Below are positions 16,864 to 24,991 of a DNA stretch of 64,000 nucleotides, piece after piece (position 1 is the first letter of the stretch; the number at the start of each line of letters is the position of its first letter). The stretch lies in NCBI GenBank assembly GCA_964479125.1, contig CAYZJK010000001.1, positions 15,208-79,207 on the forward strand, read 5' to 3'. The notes beneath the pieces are model-generated. The model had not been told where the DNA came from. It saw nothing but the letters and a program-made list of their open reading frames with translations, and did no database searches. The position numbers were made by a program, and so were the translations under genes. This stretch comes from CAYZJK01 sp964479125 (lineage in GTDB: Bacteria > Patescibacteriota > Saccharimonadia > Saccharimonadales > Saccharimonadaceae).

Positions 16864-18644
16864 CTAGATAACTCGGTTAATTTCATCAAGAGTAGTATCA
16901 CCATTAAGTGCGGCTAATACGCCTGCCTGGTGTAGAGTTACCATACCGTGACCGACAGCCACCGCCTCGATTGCCTCAGTATTAACCTGATGAACGTCGC
17001 CACGAATAAAGGCCTGAATGTCTTCATTAACTACCATCTGTTCCATAATAGGTAGTCGCCCCTTATAGCCAAATGGGTGCGCCTGGTCAGGCACAGGTCG
17101 CCAGAGCTTAAAGTCATCTAGGTCTGGGTGCTCAACACCTTCAGGCAGGTCTTTAAGTGCCTCTTTCACCCACTTAATAGTTGCTGTGTCAGGTCGGTAC
17201 TCTTCCTTGGTCTCAGACACAAGTCGACGCACTAGTCGCTGAGCAATCAACAGCCTCACAGCCGAGCTAAAGATTGGGTTTTGACCAATCATATCAATCA
17301 TACGGCTAAAAGCTGCGCTAGTGGAGTTAGCGTGGAATGAAGACAATACTAAGTGACCAGTAATAGACGCCTGAATAGCCGTACGAGCTGTTTCTACGTC
17401 ACGAATCTCACCGATCATCACAACATCAGGGTCCTGACGCAGAACGCTTCTAAGACCGTCTGCGAAGCGCTGACCAGCGGTTGTATCAATAGGGATCTGG
17501 GTAATACCTGGAATACTGTTTTCAATCGGGTCTTCAAGCGTAATCAACTTACGACTCGGAAGGTTAAGGGCGTTAAGCATACTATATAGGGTGGTCGACT
17601 TACCTGATCCAGTTGGACCAACCATCAACACCATGCCTCGTGGATGACTAACAATCTCATCGATCTGTTTACGCTCTTTTTCAGCTATGCCTAATAGATC
17701 TAGGTTAAGGTCTTCAGTATTAAAGTTGAACAGACGCATAACCACATCTTGACCATACATAGTTGGTACAGCCTCGACACGTAGGTTTAGAATACTTACC
17801 TTACCGTCACCACGATCGATTTGCTTATTCATGTGCCCTGACTGTGGTGCCGTTGAAGCGGTCGAGATATTAGCCCTAGTAGCTAGAGCCGCCATCAAGA
17901 CGCGGTAACGATCTTTCTCAAGAATTGCTACTGGGTGCAATGCACCATCAATACGCATCCTAACTCGAATGTGGTCACGTTGGTTTTCAATGTGGATATC
18001 GCTGGCGCCTAGCTTCTGAGCTTGATCGACTAGATAGTCGAAGACTGAGTCGGTACCGACTGAATTAAGGATCTTACTAACCGACATAAGGGTTTCGCTA
18101 TCACCCTCTTTTGCCACCTCGATATCATCATAGATAACTTCTTTAGGTGGGTCGTAGCNNNNNNNNNNNNNNNNNNNNNNNNNNNNNNNNNNNNNNNNNN
18201 NNNNNNNNNNNNNNNNNNNNNNNNNNNNNNNNNNNNNNNNNNNNNNNNNNNNNNNNNNCCCTCTTTTGCCACCTCGATATCATCATAGATAACTTCTTTA
18301 GGTGGGTCGTAGCGCAGCATAAAGCTTTTATAGCCCTCTAGGCTAATTAAGAAGAATTCAACATTACGACCAGCTAATGAATACTGCTCACGCATCTTTC
18401 GAACAATACTCTGAGGAGTCGTACTAGTAACTCCAAACCTAAACGGCTGAGTTTCACTACCTGCCATTAGAGGAATAATCTTGTTTAAATGCATCTCTTT
18501 GACGGTTAAGACACCATCAATTAGAGGTAGCGTGTTTTCAATCTCACGGGTATCTAAATACCTAAACCCTAGAATTGATGCTCGTTTTTGGGTCGCGGCC
18601 TCATCGTTGGCTCGCCTAGTAGCTTGTATTTGCTGTTCGTCCAT
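16864..18644 (-). CDS. Type IV pilus/type II secretion assembly ATPase (PilB/GspE)
   Basis: The ATPase powers pilus polymerisation at the inner membrane. An N-run splits the gene, but the 55 bases before and after it are identical, so the gap is false. Joining the ends once gives 1626 bases, a clean 541-residue frame. The N-terminal GspE_N-like part ('KRASILGFRYLDTRE') is followed by the ATPase core with Walker A GPTGSGKSTT, the Asp-box 'LITLEDPIE', Walker B 'VVMIGEIRDVETA' and the His-box 'HLVLSSFHANST'. No zinc tetracysteine is seen. TGA-TATAAT ends 7 bases before the ATG. The only pilin nearby (8614-9463) is a pseudogene. Confidence 0.93.
18104..18158. repeat. Left copy of a 55-base contig-end overlap
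   Basis: Identical to 18259-18313 on the other side of the N run. It is an assembly duplicate, not a biological repeat. Confidence 0.95.
18159..18258. other. False scaffold gap (100 N) inside pilB
   Basis: Exactly 100 N between two identical 55-base ends. The contigs should be merged, and doing so restores one intact reading frame. Confidence 0.95.
18259..18313. repeat. Right copy of the 55-base contig-end overlap
   Basis: Identical to 18104-18158. Confidence 0.95.
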
Positions 18645-18697
18645 TAAACGTATTATATCAAATCATAAGCATATTAGACCTGATATACTTTATAACT

Positions 18698-19228
18698 GTG
18701 AAACAGGTCGTCGTTCTTCTCCACAACATCCGCTCCACCCATAACGTAGGGTCTATTATGCGTACCTGTGAAGGACTTGGCGTAACCCATATTTGCTTTA
18801 GTGGCTACACCCCTTACCCGTCTGAAAACCTTAGCCCAAAGTATAAACTAGACTTTGACTTAACTTCAGGAAAGTCTGAACTTAGACTTCCTCATATTGC
18901 TGAGAAGCTAACTAAACAAATAAGTAAAACTGCTCTTGATGCCGAGAAGCTAGTTTCATTTAGCGTTCACGACGCACCACCAATTGATCAGTTTAAACAG
19001 GCTGGCTTTAGAGTAGTGGCGCTAGAGCAAGACGAGAATTCAATTGATATTCGTGACTATAAAGTACCAGATAAAACATTACTAGTGCTGGGCGAAGAGG
19101 TTGAAGGCATCAGCCAAGATCTACTCTCTCAAGTCGATGACATTATAGAAATACCAATGACCGGTCAAAAAGAATCCTTCAACGTTAGCGTGGCCGCAGG
19201 CATAGCACTATTTCATCTAACATTTTGA
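18698..19228 (+). CDS. SpoU/TrmH-family RNA 2'-O-methyltransferase
   Basis: This SPOUT-fold enzyme transfers a methyl group from SAM to a ribose in tRNA or rRNA. The 176 residues contain motif 1 'HNVGSIMRTCEGLG', motif 2 'LLVLGEEVEGIS' and motif 3 'IPMTGQKESFNVSVA'. The compact length, without an RNA-binding extension, resembles TrmL-like members, but the exact target cannot be told. The start is GTG, 8 bases after TGA-TATACT (18684-18689). Its promoter is back to back with that of pilB. Confidence 0.88.
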   Translation: MKQVVVLLHNIRSTHNVGSIMRTCEGLGVTHICFSGYTPYPSENLSPKYKLDFDLTSGKSELRLPHIAEKLTKQISKTALDAEKLVSFSVHDAPPIDQFKQAGFRVVALEQDENSIDIRDYKVPDKTLLVLGEEVEGISQDLLSQVDDIIEIPMTGQKESFNVSVAAGIALFHLTF

Positions 19229-19233
19229 CAATT

Positions 19234-19281
19234 TGTCCATATATAGTGTTATATTTAGCAGCAATACGCTATATATGCTTG
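19234..19281. promoter_or_regulatory. Pair of NrdR-box-like sites upstream of nrdH
   Basis: Two 16-base sites (19234-19249 and 19266-19281) resemble the NrdR consensus acaCwAtATaTwGtgt. The first fits best in its right half and the second in its left half. They start 32 bases apart, about three helical turns, the usual arrangement for NrdR. The second overlaps the -35 box of nrdH. Confidence 0.55.
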
Positions 19282-19307
19282 ATTACGCTTGTGCATAGCG
19301 CTATAAT
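19279..19307 (+). promoter_or_regulatory. nrdH promoter and structured leader
   Basis: TTGATT (19279-19284) and TATAAT (19302-19307) are separated by 17 bases. The transcript would have a leader of about 95 nt containing a CTCCT/AGGAG hairpin near 19348-19363. Confidence 0.65.
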
Positions 19308-19410
19308 GAGATACATCGTTCAGCGCCCGCTACCTAACGCGAGCCACTCCTGAGCAAAGGAGGGTCTACTACAAGACTGAACTACACGTCCTTTAGAAAA
19401 CGAGGCAGTC

Positions 19411-19665
19411 ATGAAAGTCACTCTTTACACCCGTCCCAGCTGTGTGGCATGCATGGCCACCAAGCGCTGGCTGAAGAAGAATGGCGTAAACTACGCGACC
19501 GTAGATGTATCTATCGATGACGAAGCGCGTGACTACGTACTCTCTCTGGGCTACACAAGTGCGCCGGTTGTATCCGTCGAGATTGATGGCGAATTTTTCG
19601 AGCACTTTAGTGGTTTCCGTGAGGATAGGCTCGAGGCCGCCATTCTGGTTCGTACCCACACCTAA
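19411..19665 (+). CDS. nrdH: NrdH-redoxin (glutaredoxin-like electron donor)
   Basis: NrdH-redoxins reduce class Ib ribonucleotide reductase and are recharged by thioredoxin reductase. The 84 residues show the redox site CVAC (C11, C14), the loop 'TSAPVVSVE' with the cis-proline, and the NrdH-type 'HFSGFREDRL' in place of the glutathione-binding pattern of true glutaredoxins. The NrdR-like boxes upstream support a role with ribonucleotide reductase, though no reductase gene is in this window. Its leucine codons avoid CTA and its composition looks more GC-rich than neighbours, reminiscent of actinobacterial or phage nrdH. This may be a transferred gene. Confidence 0.9.
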   Translation: MKVTLYTRPSCVACMATKRWLKKNGVNYATVDVSIDDEARDYVLSLGYTSAPVVSVEIDGEFFEHFSGFREDRLEAAILVRTHT

Positions 19666-19673
19666 CTAGGACC

Positions 19674-19699
19674 ACCACCTTCTACGGAAGGTGGTTTTT
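19674..19699 (+). terminator. nrdH terminator
   Basis: A 9-bp stem (19674-19682 with 19687-19695) closes a TACG loop and is followed by TTTT. Confidence 0.92.
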
Positions 19700-19735
19700 A
19701 ACTTACTAGTCCTTTAATGCTAGTAGTATTAAACT

Positions 19736-19764
19736 AAAACCACCCCTTCGGGTGGTTTTCTATT
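19736..19764. terminator. dnaE terminator, bidirectional
   Basis: A perfect 10-bp stem (19736-19745 with 19750-19759) closes a CTTC loop with A and T runs on both sides. It lies 20 bases beyond the dnaE stop on the minus strand and also backs up the nrdH terminator. Confidence 0.9.
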
Positions 19765-19784
19765 TCCTCTGCTATGCGCCTCAC

Positions 19785-22700
19785 CTACTTCAAGACAACC
19801 GACTCTTCGCCAAGTATACTGACGAGTTTACTTAATAACTGCTTATTATCTTCCACCTTAAACGGCAACCTCATAGCAGATTTCTTCTCTTCGGTTCCCA
19901 CAACCAGGATTATATCCATCACACCAGGGAATTTTGAACAGGTCTGCTTAATTGTCATGAGCGACTCGCTATCGTCTGGATCTTTAATCTGAACGTATAG
20001 CTTACGATCAATATTTTCTGGAACTGGAGGCGGGCCGGATGGCTCTTTCTTCTCTTTATCTTTATCTGCCTTTGAAGGCTTCACCGGCATAGGTCGACCT
20101 TCTTTAGCCGCCTTGAACTGAGCTCGTCTTTCTTTTTTAACAGCCGAGCTTACCTTCGGTGCCGCAAGAGTACCACCGGTTGACTCGTAGTTTCTAATAT
20201 CATCTTCGGTGATGACCTGTATTTCACTGGCAATTAACTTAGACTCATCACCTAGATTGCCATCTCGGTCTCTAGCTGAGTTTCGCCCCACGATCCTAAC
20301 CACTGCGTCCTGAACTAGCTTAGCTCCAACCTGCTCGAATAGATTCGGGAAAACAATTACCTCACCTTCACCTGACTTATCTTCCAGCCCCACAAAGGCC
20401 ATCTTAGTACCACTCTTAGTTACGATCGTTCGAACGGTAGTAATAATACCTCCAACTGTCATTTCCCTAGAGTCATAAGCTGGCACTAATTGAGATAGTG
20501 GCTGGGTTTGCTCTTTTAAGAATACTTCGTATGGATCTAATGGGTGAGATGAAATATATAGACCAAGCAGCTCACGCTCCCACATTAAGCGCTCCTTCTC
20601 ACTATGCTTGGTTGGTGCATCTTGAAGTGCAATTGAAGGCTGTACGGCCGCCCCACCATCACCCATCATGCCAAAGAGGTCAGTTTGACCACTAGCAGCT
20701 TCTTTTTGAACCTTGCTAGCGTAAGCTTGAATAGATTCTAGGTTATATAGCAGATCCGACCGGTCACCCATTGAATCAAAGCCGCCGGTCTTAATGAGCG
20801 CCTCCCACGCACGACGATTAAACTTCCTTGAATCAACACGTTTAGCAAAGTTTTCAATTGACTGGAAAGGACCATCCTTACGAGCTCTTAAGACTTCTTC
20901 AACCGCACCGACACCAACACTCTTAACAGCTGCCATACCGAAACGAATTGTACTACTGCCTGGCACAACCGCAAACTCTGAGAAAGATTCGTTAACGTCT
21001 GGAGCTAGCACCTCGATGCCCATGTACTTACATTCGTTCATTTCAATCGCTAGTCGCTCAGTGTCGTCATAGTCACTGGTCATCAGCGCTGCCATAAACG
21101 CGTCTGGATAATGAGCCTTAAGGTAGGCTGTCCAGTAGGCAATTAGACCGTAACAAGCAGCGTGGCTTTTGTTGAAACAGTAGTTCGCGAATTCTTCTAG
21201 CTGATCCCAGAATAACTCAGCCGTCTCAGCCTTAGCGCCACCAACCTTAACAGCACCTTCGACGAACTCAGGCTTAACTTTCTTCATCAGCTCCATGTTC
21301 TTCTTGCCAACTGCCTTACGAAGCGTATCCGCCTGGCCACCGGTAAAGCCACACCACTCTTTTGAAATCTGCATGAACTGCTCTTGGTAAACTAGAATAC
21401 CGTAAGTATTCTTAAGTGAGTTTTCCATACCTGGATGCAGATACTCAATCTCTTCTTCACCATGTTTACGGCGAATAAAGCTATCTATAAACTGCATTGG
21501 ACCAGGTCGATACAGTGCCACCATCGCAATAATGTCTTCAAAGTGAGTTGGCTTTAGTGCCCTTAGGTATCTTTTCATACCAGCCGATTCAAGCTGGAAT
21601 ACACCAGTGGTGTCTCCACGCTGGAAGAGCTCGAAAGTCTTCTCGTCTTCTAGCGATAACTTAGATAGATCGATATCATCACCGTATACCCTTTTGATGA
21701 TACGCATGGCGTTATTGATAATCGAAAGGTTAGATAGACCCAAGAAGTCCATCTTTAGTAGCCCCAGATCTTCAACCTCACCCATTGGGAACTGAGTAGT
21801 CACCACTCCCTTTTGGGCTTGCTCTAGTGGAATATACTTAACTAGATCATCTGGTGCGATCACCACACCACAGGCATGAACACCATGCGAACGAATCGTA
21901 CCTTCAAGCCGCATCGCATAATCTAGAACAGTCTTGGCTGTCTTATTATTCTCGTACTCAGCCTTTAGCTCTTGGTCTTCCTTAACTGAAACAGACAGTG
22001 GAATATGACGACCCTGGAGCGGTGGTGGAATCAGCTTTGCCAAACGATCACTTTCGCCATACGGCACCTGAAGTACACGTGCCACATCCCTAACTGCAGA
22101 CTTAGCAGCCATCTTACCGAAGGTAACGATATTAGAAACACGATCTCGGCCATACTTATTTGCACAATACTCAATTACCTCGTCGCGACGAGTATCTTGA
22201 ATATCGACGTCGATATCAGGCATAGAGATACGATCTGGATTTAAAAACCTCTCAAAGAGCAGGTCGTATTTAAGTGGGTCAAGATCAGTAATATGAAGTG
22301 CAAACGCCACAATTGACCCAGCCGCTGAACCTCGCCCGGGACCGAAAATAATGCCTTGAGACTTACCCCAGTTAATAAAGTCCTGGACGATGAGGAAGTA
22401 TCCGTTGTATCCCATCCTATTAAGCACGCCAAGCTCCATCTGGACACGCTCTCTCTGATCATCAGTTAGCGCGTTAATAATTTCCTGGTTAGACATAGCA
22501 ATAGCTTCTTCATTAGTCTTACCTAGATAGCGCTCAGCCATGCCTCGATAGACTAGCTTATCTAGATACTCAGCTTCAGTCTCACCGTTCGGAGTCTCAA
22601 ACTTAGGAATTAACATCTTGCCGAGCTCAATCTCTAGATTCACCCTGTCGGCAATTCGCTTTGAGTTTCGAATTGCTTCAGGGTTTGTTTTACCCCAGCG

Positions 22701-23513
22701 CTCAATAATGTCTTGCGACGAAGCAACGTGAAGCTCGAATTCCTTAAGACTCATTCGCTTCTCATCACTTAGGAATGAACCAGTACCAACACAAAGTAGA
22801 ATTTCATGAGTCTCAGAGTCGTCATGAGTTAAATAGTGAGCATCGCTCGTTAACACACAAGGAATATCAAGCTCTTCACCAAGCTTAACTAGATAGTCGT
22901 TAATTTTAGTCTGGACATCCCACCTAGACGGCGCGTCTGGATGACCTGAGTCCTGGAGCTCTAAGTAGTAACGGTCACCGAAAACTGACTTATACCAGCT
23001 AGCAATTCGCTTGGCTTCCTCGTAGTTGTCGACTCTTAGGTTTTCACCCAGCTCACCACTAGCACAGCCACTTAGGATAATAAGCCCTTCGTTATACTTC
23101 TCAAGGATCTCATGATCCATACGAGGCTTATAATACATACCCTCTAAGTTAGCTTTAGTTGAAAGCTGCATTAGATTGCGATGACCTTCTTCGTTCATCG
23201 CTAGAAGAGTAAGGTGGAATCGGGCCTTATCCTTTTGCGGGTCACGGTCGTGACGTGACCTTGATGCCACATACCCTTCCATACCGATAATTGGTTTGAT
23301 GCCCTCTTTTTTCGCAATCTTGTAAAAATCAAGAGTACCACTCATGGTTCCATGGTCGGTAATTGCACACGCTTCCATACCATAGTCTTTCACAATCTTA
23401 ACTAAATCTTCGAGCTTGGTAAGCCCGTCTAGAAGACTGTGATGTGTATGGTTATGGAGGTGGACGTAGTCAGATACTTGAAGATTGCTACCTTCTACTG
23501 TGGTTTGCGCCAC
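19785..23513 (-). CDS. dnaE: DNA polymerase III alpha subunit
   Basis: This is the main replicative polymerase. The 1242 residues begin with a PHP domain ('VHLHNHTHHSLLDG', about 16-30), followed by the polymerase core with the catalytic acidic motif 'MPDIDVDIQD' near residue 435, 'GPGRGSAAGS' before it, the beta-clamp region, and an OB-fold near the C-terminus. The start is GTG with a GGAGGG site 4 bases upstream. The promoter (TATACT on the minus strand at 23541-23546) gives a short leader with a small hairpin. The segment around residues 1120-1160 is lysine/proline rich and looks like a flexible linker. Confidence 0.97.
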   Translation of the reverse strand: MAQTTVEGSNLQVSDYVHLHNHTHHSLLDGLTKLEDLVKIVKDYGMEACAITDHGTMSGTLDFYKIAKKEGIKPIIGMEGYVASRSRHDRDPQKDKARFHLTLLAMNEEGHRNLMQLSTKANLEGMYYKPRMDHEILEKYNEGLIILSGCASGELGENLRVDNYEEAKRIASWYKSVFGDRYYLELQDSGHPDAPSRWDVQTKINDYLVKLGEELDIPCVLTSDAHYLTHDDSETHEILLCVGTGSFLSDEKRMSLKEFELHVASSQDIIERWGKTNPEAIRNSKRIADRVNLEIELGKMLIPKFETPNGETEAEYLDKLVYRGMAERYLGKTNEEAIAMSNQEIINALTDDQRERVQMELGVLNRMGYNGYFLIVQDFINWGKSQGIIFGPGRGSAAGSIVAFALHITDLDPLKYDLLFERFLNPDRISMPDIDVDIQDTRRDEVIEYCANKYGRDRVSNIVTFGKMAAKSAVRDVARVLQVPYGESDRLAKLIPPPLQGRHIPLSVSVKEDQELKAEYENNKTAKTVLDYAMRLEGTIRSHGVHACGVVIAPDDLVKYIPLEQAQKGVVTTQFPMGEVEDLGLLKMDFLGLSNLSIINNAMRIIKRVYGDDIDLSKLSLEDEKTFELFQRGDTTGVFQLESAGMKRYLRALKPTHFEDIIAMVALYRPGPMQFIDSFIRRKHGEEEIEYLHPGMENSLKNTYGILVYQEQFMQISKEWCGFTGGQADTLRKAVGKKNMELMKKVKPEFVEGAVKVGGAKAETAELFWDQLEEFANYCFNKSHAACYGLIAYWTAYLKAHYPDAFMAALMTSDYDDTERLAIEMNECKYMGIEVLAPDVNESFSEFAVVPGSSTIRFGMAAVKSVGVGAVEEVLRARKDGPFQSIENFAKRVDSRKFNRRAWEALIKTGGFDSMGDRSDLLYNLESIQAYASKVQKEAASGQTDLFGMMGDGGAAVQPSIALQDAPTKHSEKERLMWERELLGLYISSHPLDPYEVFLKEQTQPLSQLVPAYDSREMTVGGIITTVRTIVTKSGTKMAFVGLEDKSGEGEVIVFPNLFEQVGAKLVQDAVVRIVGRNSARDRDGNLGDESKLIASEIQVITEDDIRNYESTGGTLAAPKVSSAVKKERRAQFKAAKEGRPMPVKPSKADKDKEKKEPSGPPPVPENIDRKLYVQIKDPDDSESLMTIKQTCSKFPGVMDIILVVGTEEKKSAMRLPFKVEDNKQLLSKLVSILGEESVVLK

Positions 23514-23565
23514 TTTTCCCTCCGTATGTTTATTAACATAAGTATAGCTTGAAAGGGGTGTTTTT

Positions 23566-23599
23566 GCAAAAAAATACCACCCTACCTGAGGGTGGTATT
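23566..23599 (-). terminator. Terminator of the YtxH gene
   Basis: A perfect 11-bp stem (23573-23583 with 23589-23599) closes a 5-base loop and, on the minus strand, is followed by a T run. Confidence 0.93.
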
Positions 23600-23617
23600 C
23601 ATAGACCGATTTAACAA

Positions 23618-23881
23618 CTAGCGCCTGCCGACTCGCTTATCAATTTCCTTGTTCATTTCGCCCCGAACTTCACGGACTTTTGAACCGGCCATTGAGGCGA
23701 CGTCACGAGCCTTGCCTTCAACATCATGTGCGATATCGCCAGCCTTGTGCTTCATCTCGTTTGCCTTAGTCTTAATATCTTCGCGAGTTTCTTTACCGCT
23801 CTTTGGAGCAGTTAGAATACCAGCGACTACACCAGCAGCTGCTCCGATAACTGCACCTGCTAAGAGTTTTCCTTTTGACAT
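23618..23881 (-). CDS. YtxH-domain small envelope protein
   Basis: YtxH proteins are small, stress-associated and of unknown biochemical role. The 87 residues start with a glycine/alanine-rich hydrophobic helix (about 5-24) followed by 'TAPKSGKETREDI', the family's hallmark, and then a charged amphipathic helix with repeated lysine/alanine. AGGAGG lies just before the ATG. TATACT at the end of the beta-helix fragment upstream (about 23912-23920) may be its promoter. Confidence 0.85.
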   Translation of the reverse strand: MSKGKLLAGAVIGAAAGVVAGILTAPKSGKETREDIKTKANEMKHKAGDIAHDVEGKARDVASMAGSKVREVRGEMNKEIDKRVGRR

Positions 23882-23911
23882 ATGGCCTCCTGTCGTTTAT
23901 TCCTTGTATAT

Positions 23912-24202
23912 TTAGTATAACAAACAACAGTCACGCAACAACAGAGGGACACCTCTATAGCTAAAGTCGTTGATGTTTTGGCTGTGAGAAAGATAGAACA
24001 ATGGACCGTTATGATCATTAAAGATAGTAGATAAAACTTCTTCACCATTATCAGCTGGTAATGGTGTTTGAACGTTCGGATAACCAACTCCGATAATCTT
24101 GATCGGCTTGGTGATATTAATAGAGCTTCGAACTACGATCGGAGTGCCACTAGAGATAAAGATCGCACCACCTGGATCAGCTTGCCGGCGGCTCTTTACT
24201 TT
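23912..24202 (-). pseudogene. Right-handed beta-helix (pectate-lyase-like) fragment
   Basis: On the minus strand an open frame of 97 codons runs from a stop at 24203-24205 to a stop at 23912. It has no start codon. From about 24180 downward it reads like the first coils of a beta-helix protein: 'GGAIFISSGTPIVV', then 'SINITKPIKIIGVG', as in pectate lyases and tail-spike proteins. Both ends look truncated: at about 24180 it meets a tatC fragment on the other strand, and at about 23945 it runs into the ytxH promoter. It is probably a gene fragment or part of a chimeric join. I see no evidence that it is expressed. Confidence 0.55.
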
Positions 24203-24778
24203 TTAAACGAATTTTCAAATGATAGGGTTCAGTCGCTTATATCTACTGACACCTACATGTCTTTCGCTCTACTTTACGTAGCAGGCTTTGCGGTCTTATC
24301 TCAGCTACCTTTAGTGATGATAGTGATAAATAGCATCAAGGAACTCGAACCTAAAAAACTACTGGGTGGCACTAAGTGGATGGTTTTAGGTAGCTTTATT
24401 ATTGCTGCCATCATCACCCCAACACCAGATCCGTTCAATCAATTTATTATGGCTGGACCAATTATCGCTCTCTATCTACTATCGATCGGCATCATTAAGC
24501 TAATAAACAACCGCCAACCTTCAAGCACGCAAAACACTAAAGAAGCGCCTGACATAAAAGAAACTAAACCAACTCAAGATAAGCTTGATATATCCCAGTT
24601 TAAAATCGTTAAACGCCAGGAATCTACTCATAATGATAGGAAAGGTCAACTTTGCCTAGGGGACCTTAAGGACAGGTCCACAAACAAGCTGGTTGTCACT
24701 TTTCTATATCAGGGTAAGCACACCTATTTAAGAACAATCAACAAACCTACTGCAAAGCGGACTAGGTCTAATAACTAA
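24182..24778 (+). pseudogene. tatC: TatC C-terminal half, N-terminus missing
   Basis: From 'LPAALYFLNEF' onward the plus strand matches TatC, the core of the twin-arginine translocase, from the start of the fourth membrane helix to the end: 'TDTYMSFALLYVAGF', then 'IIAAIITPTPDPFNQ', the typical TatC TP-PD segment. A charged cytoplasmic tail of about 80 residues follows. The first 110 or so residues, with helices 1-3, are absent. The frame upstream back to a TTG at 24068 is open by chance and overlaps the beta-helix fragment on the other strand. The gene is either deleted or misjoined. Confidence 0.75.
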
Positions 24779-24780
24779 AA

Positions 24781-24810
24781 CGCCACCGTTTGTGCCGGTG
24801 GTGTTTTAGT
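24781..24810 (+). terminator. Terminator after the tatC fragment
   Basis: An 8-bp stem (24781-24788 with 24796-24803) is followed by TTTTAGTTT. Confidence 0.85.
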
Positions 24811-24822
24811 TTATGACTCTTA

Positions 24823-24990
24823 CTAGTCGCGACTACTGTGATCTGGCCCTGATGAACCAAGCTGAGAATCGAGTTCTCTAATCCGCACTTCGATTCTTTT
24901 TCCTGCAATCCATAACACTGCAGCTCCTACTATGAAAACTACCGCCAGGATTAGCATTATCGAGAGTACGATCATCGCCAATGGATTCAT
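24823..24990 (-). CDS. Small single-helix membrane protein, 55 aa
   Basis: This frame begins at ATG 24990, one base after the galU stop, and ends with TAG at 24823. The product has one long hydrophobic helix (about residues 4-29), then 'GKRIEVRIRELDSQLGS' and a polar tail. The tight spacing to galU suggests translational coupling and co-expression with the gat-galU operon. The family is unknown. The arrangement resembles one-helix accessory or scaffold peptides. Confidence 0.65.
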   Translation of the reverse strand: MNPLAMIVLSIMLILAVVFIVGAAVLWIAGKRIEVRIRELDSQLGSSGPDHSSRD

Positions 24991-24991
24991 G

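Noticed and set aside
24068..24181. Upstream part of the open frame leading into tatC
   Set aside because: It does not resemble TatC and lies antisense to a better coding frame on the minus strand, so it is open by chance.
743..24810. Recurring CCACC/GGTGG sequences as a mobile repeat
   Set aside because: Each is a separate terminator hairpin at a gene end with different loop and flank. They share only the stem type.
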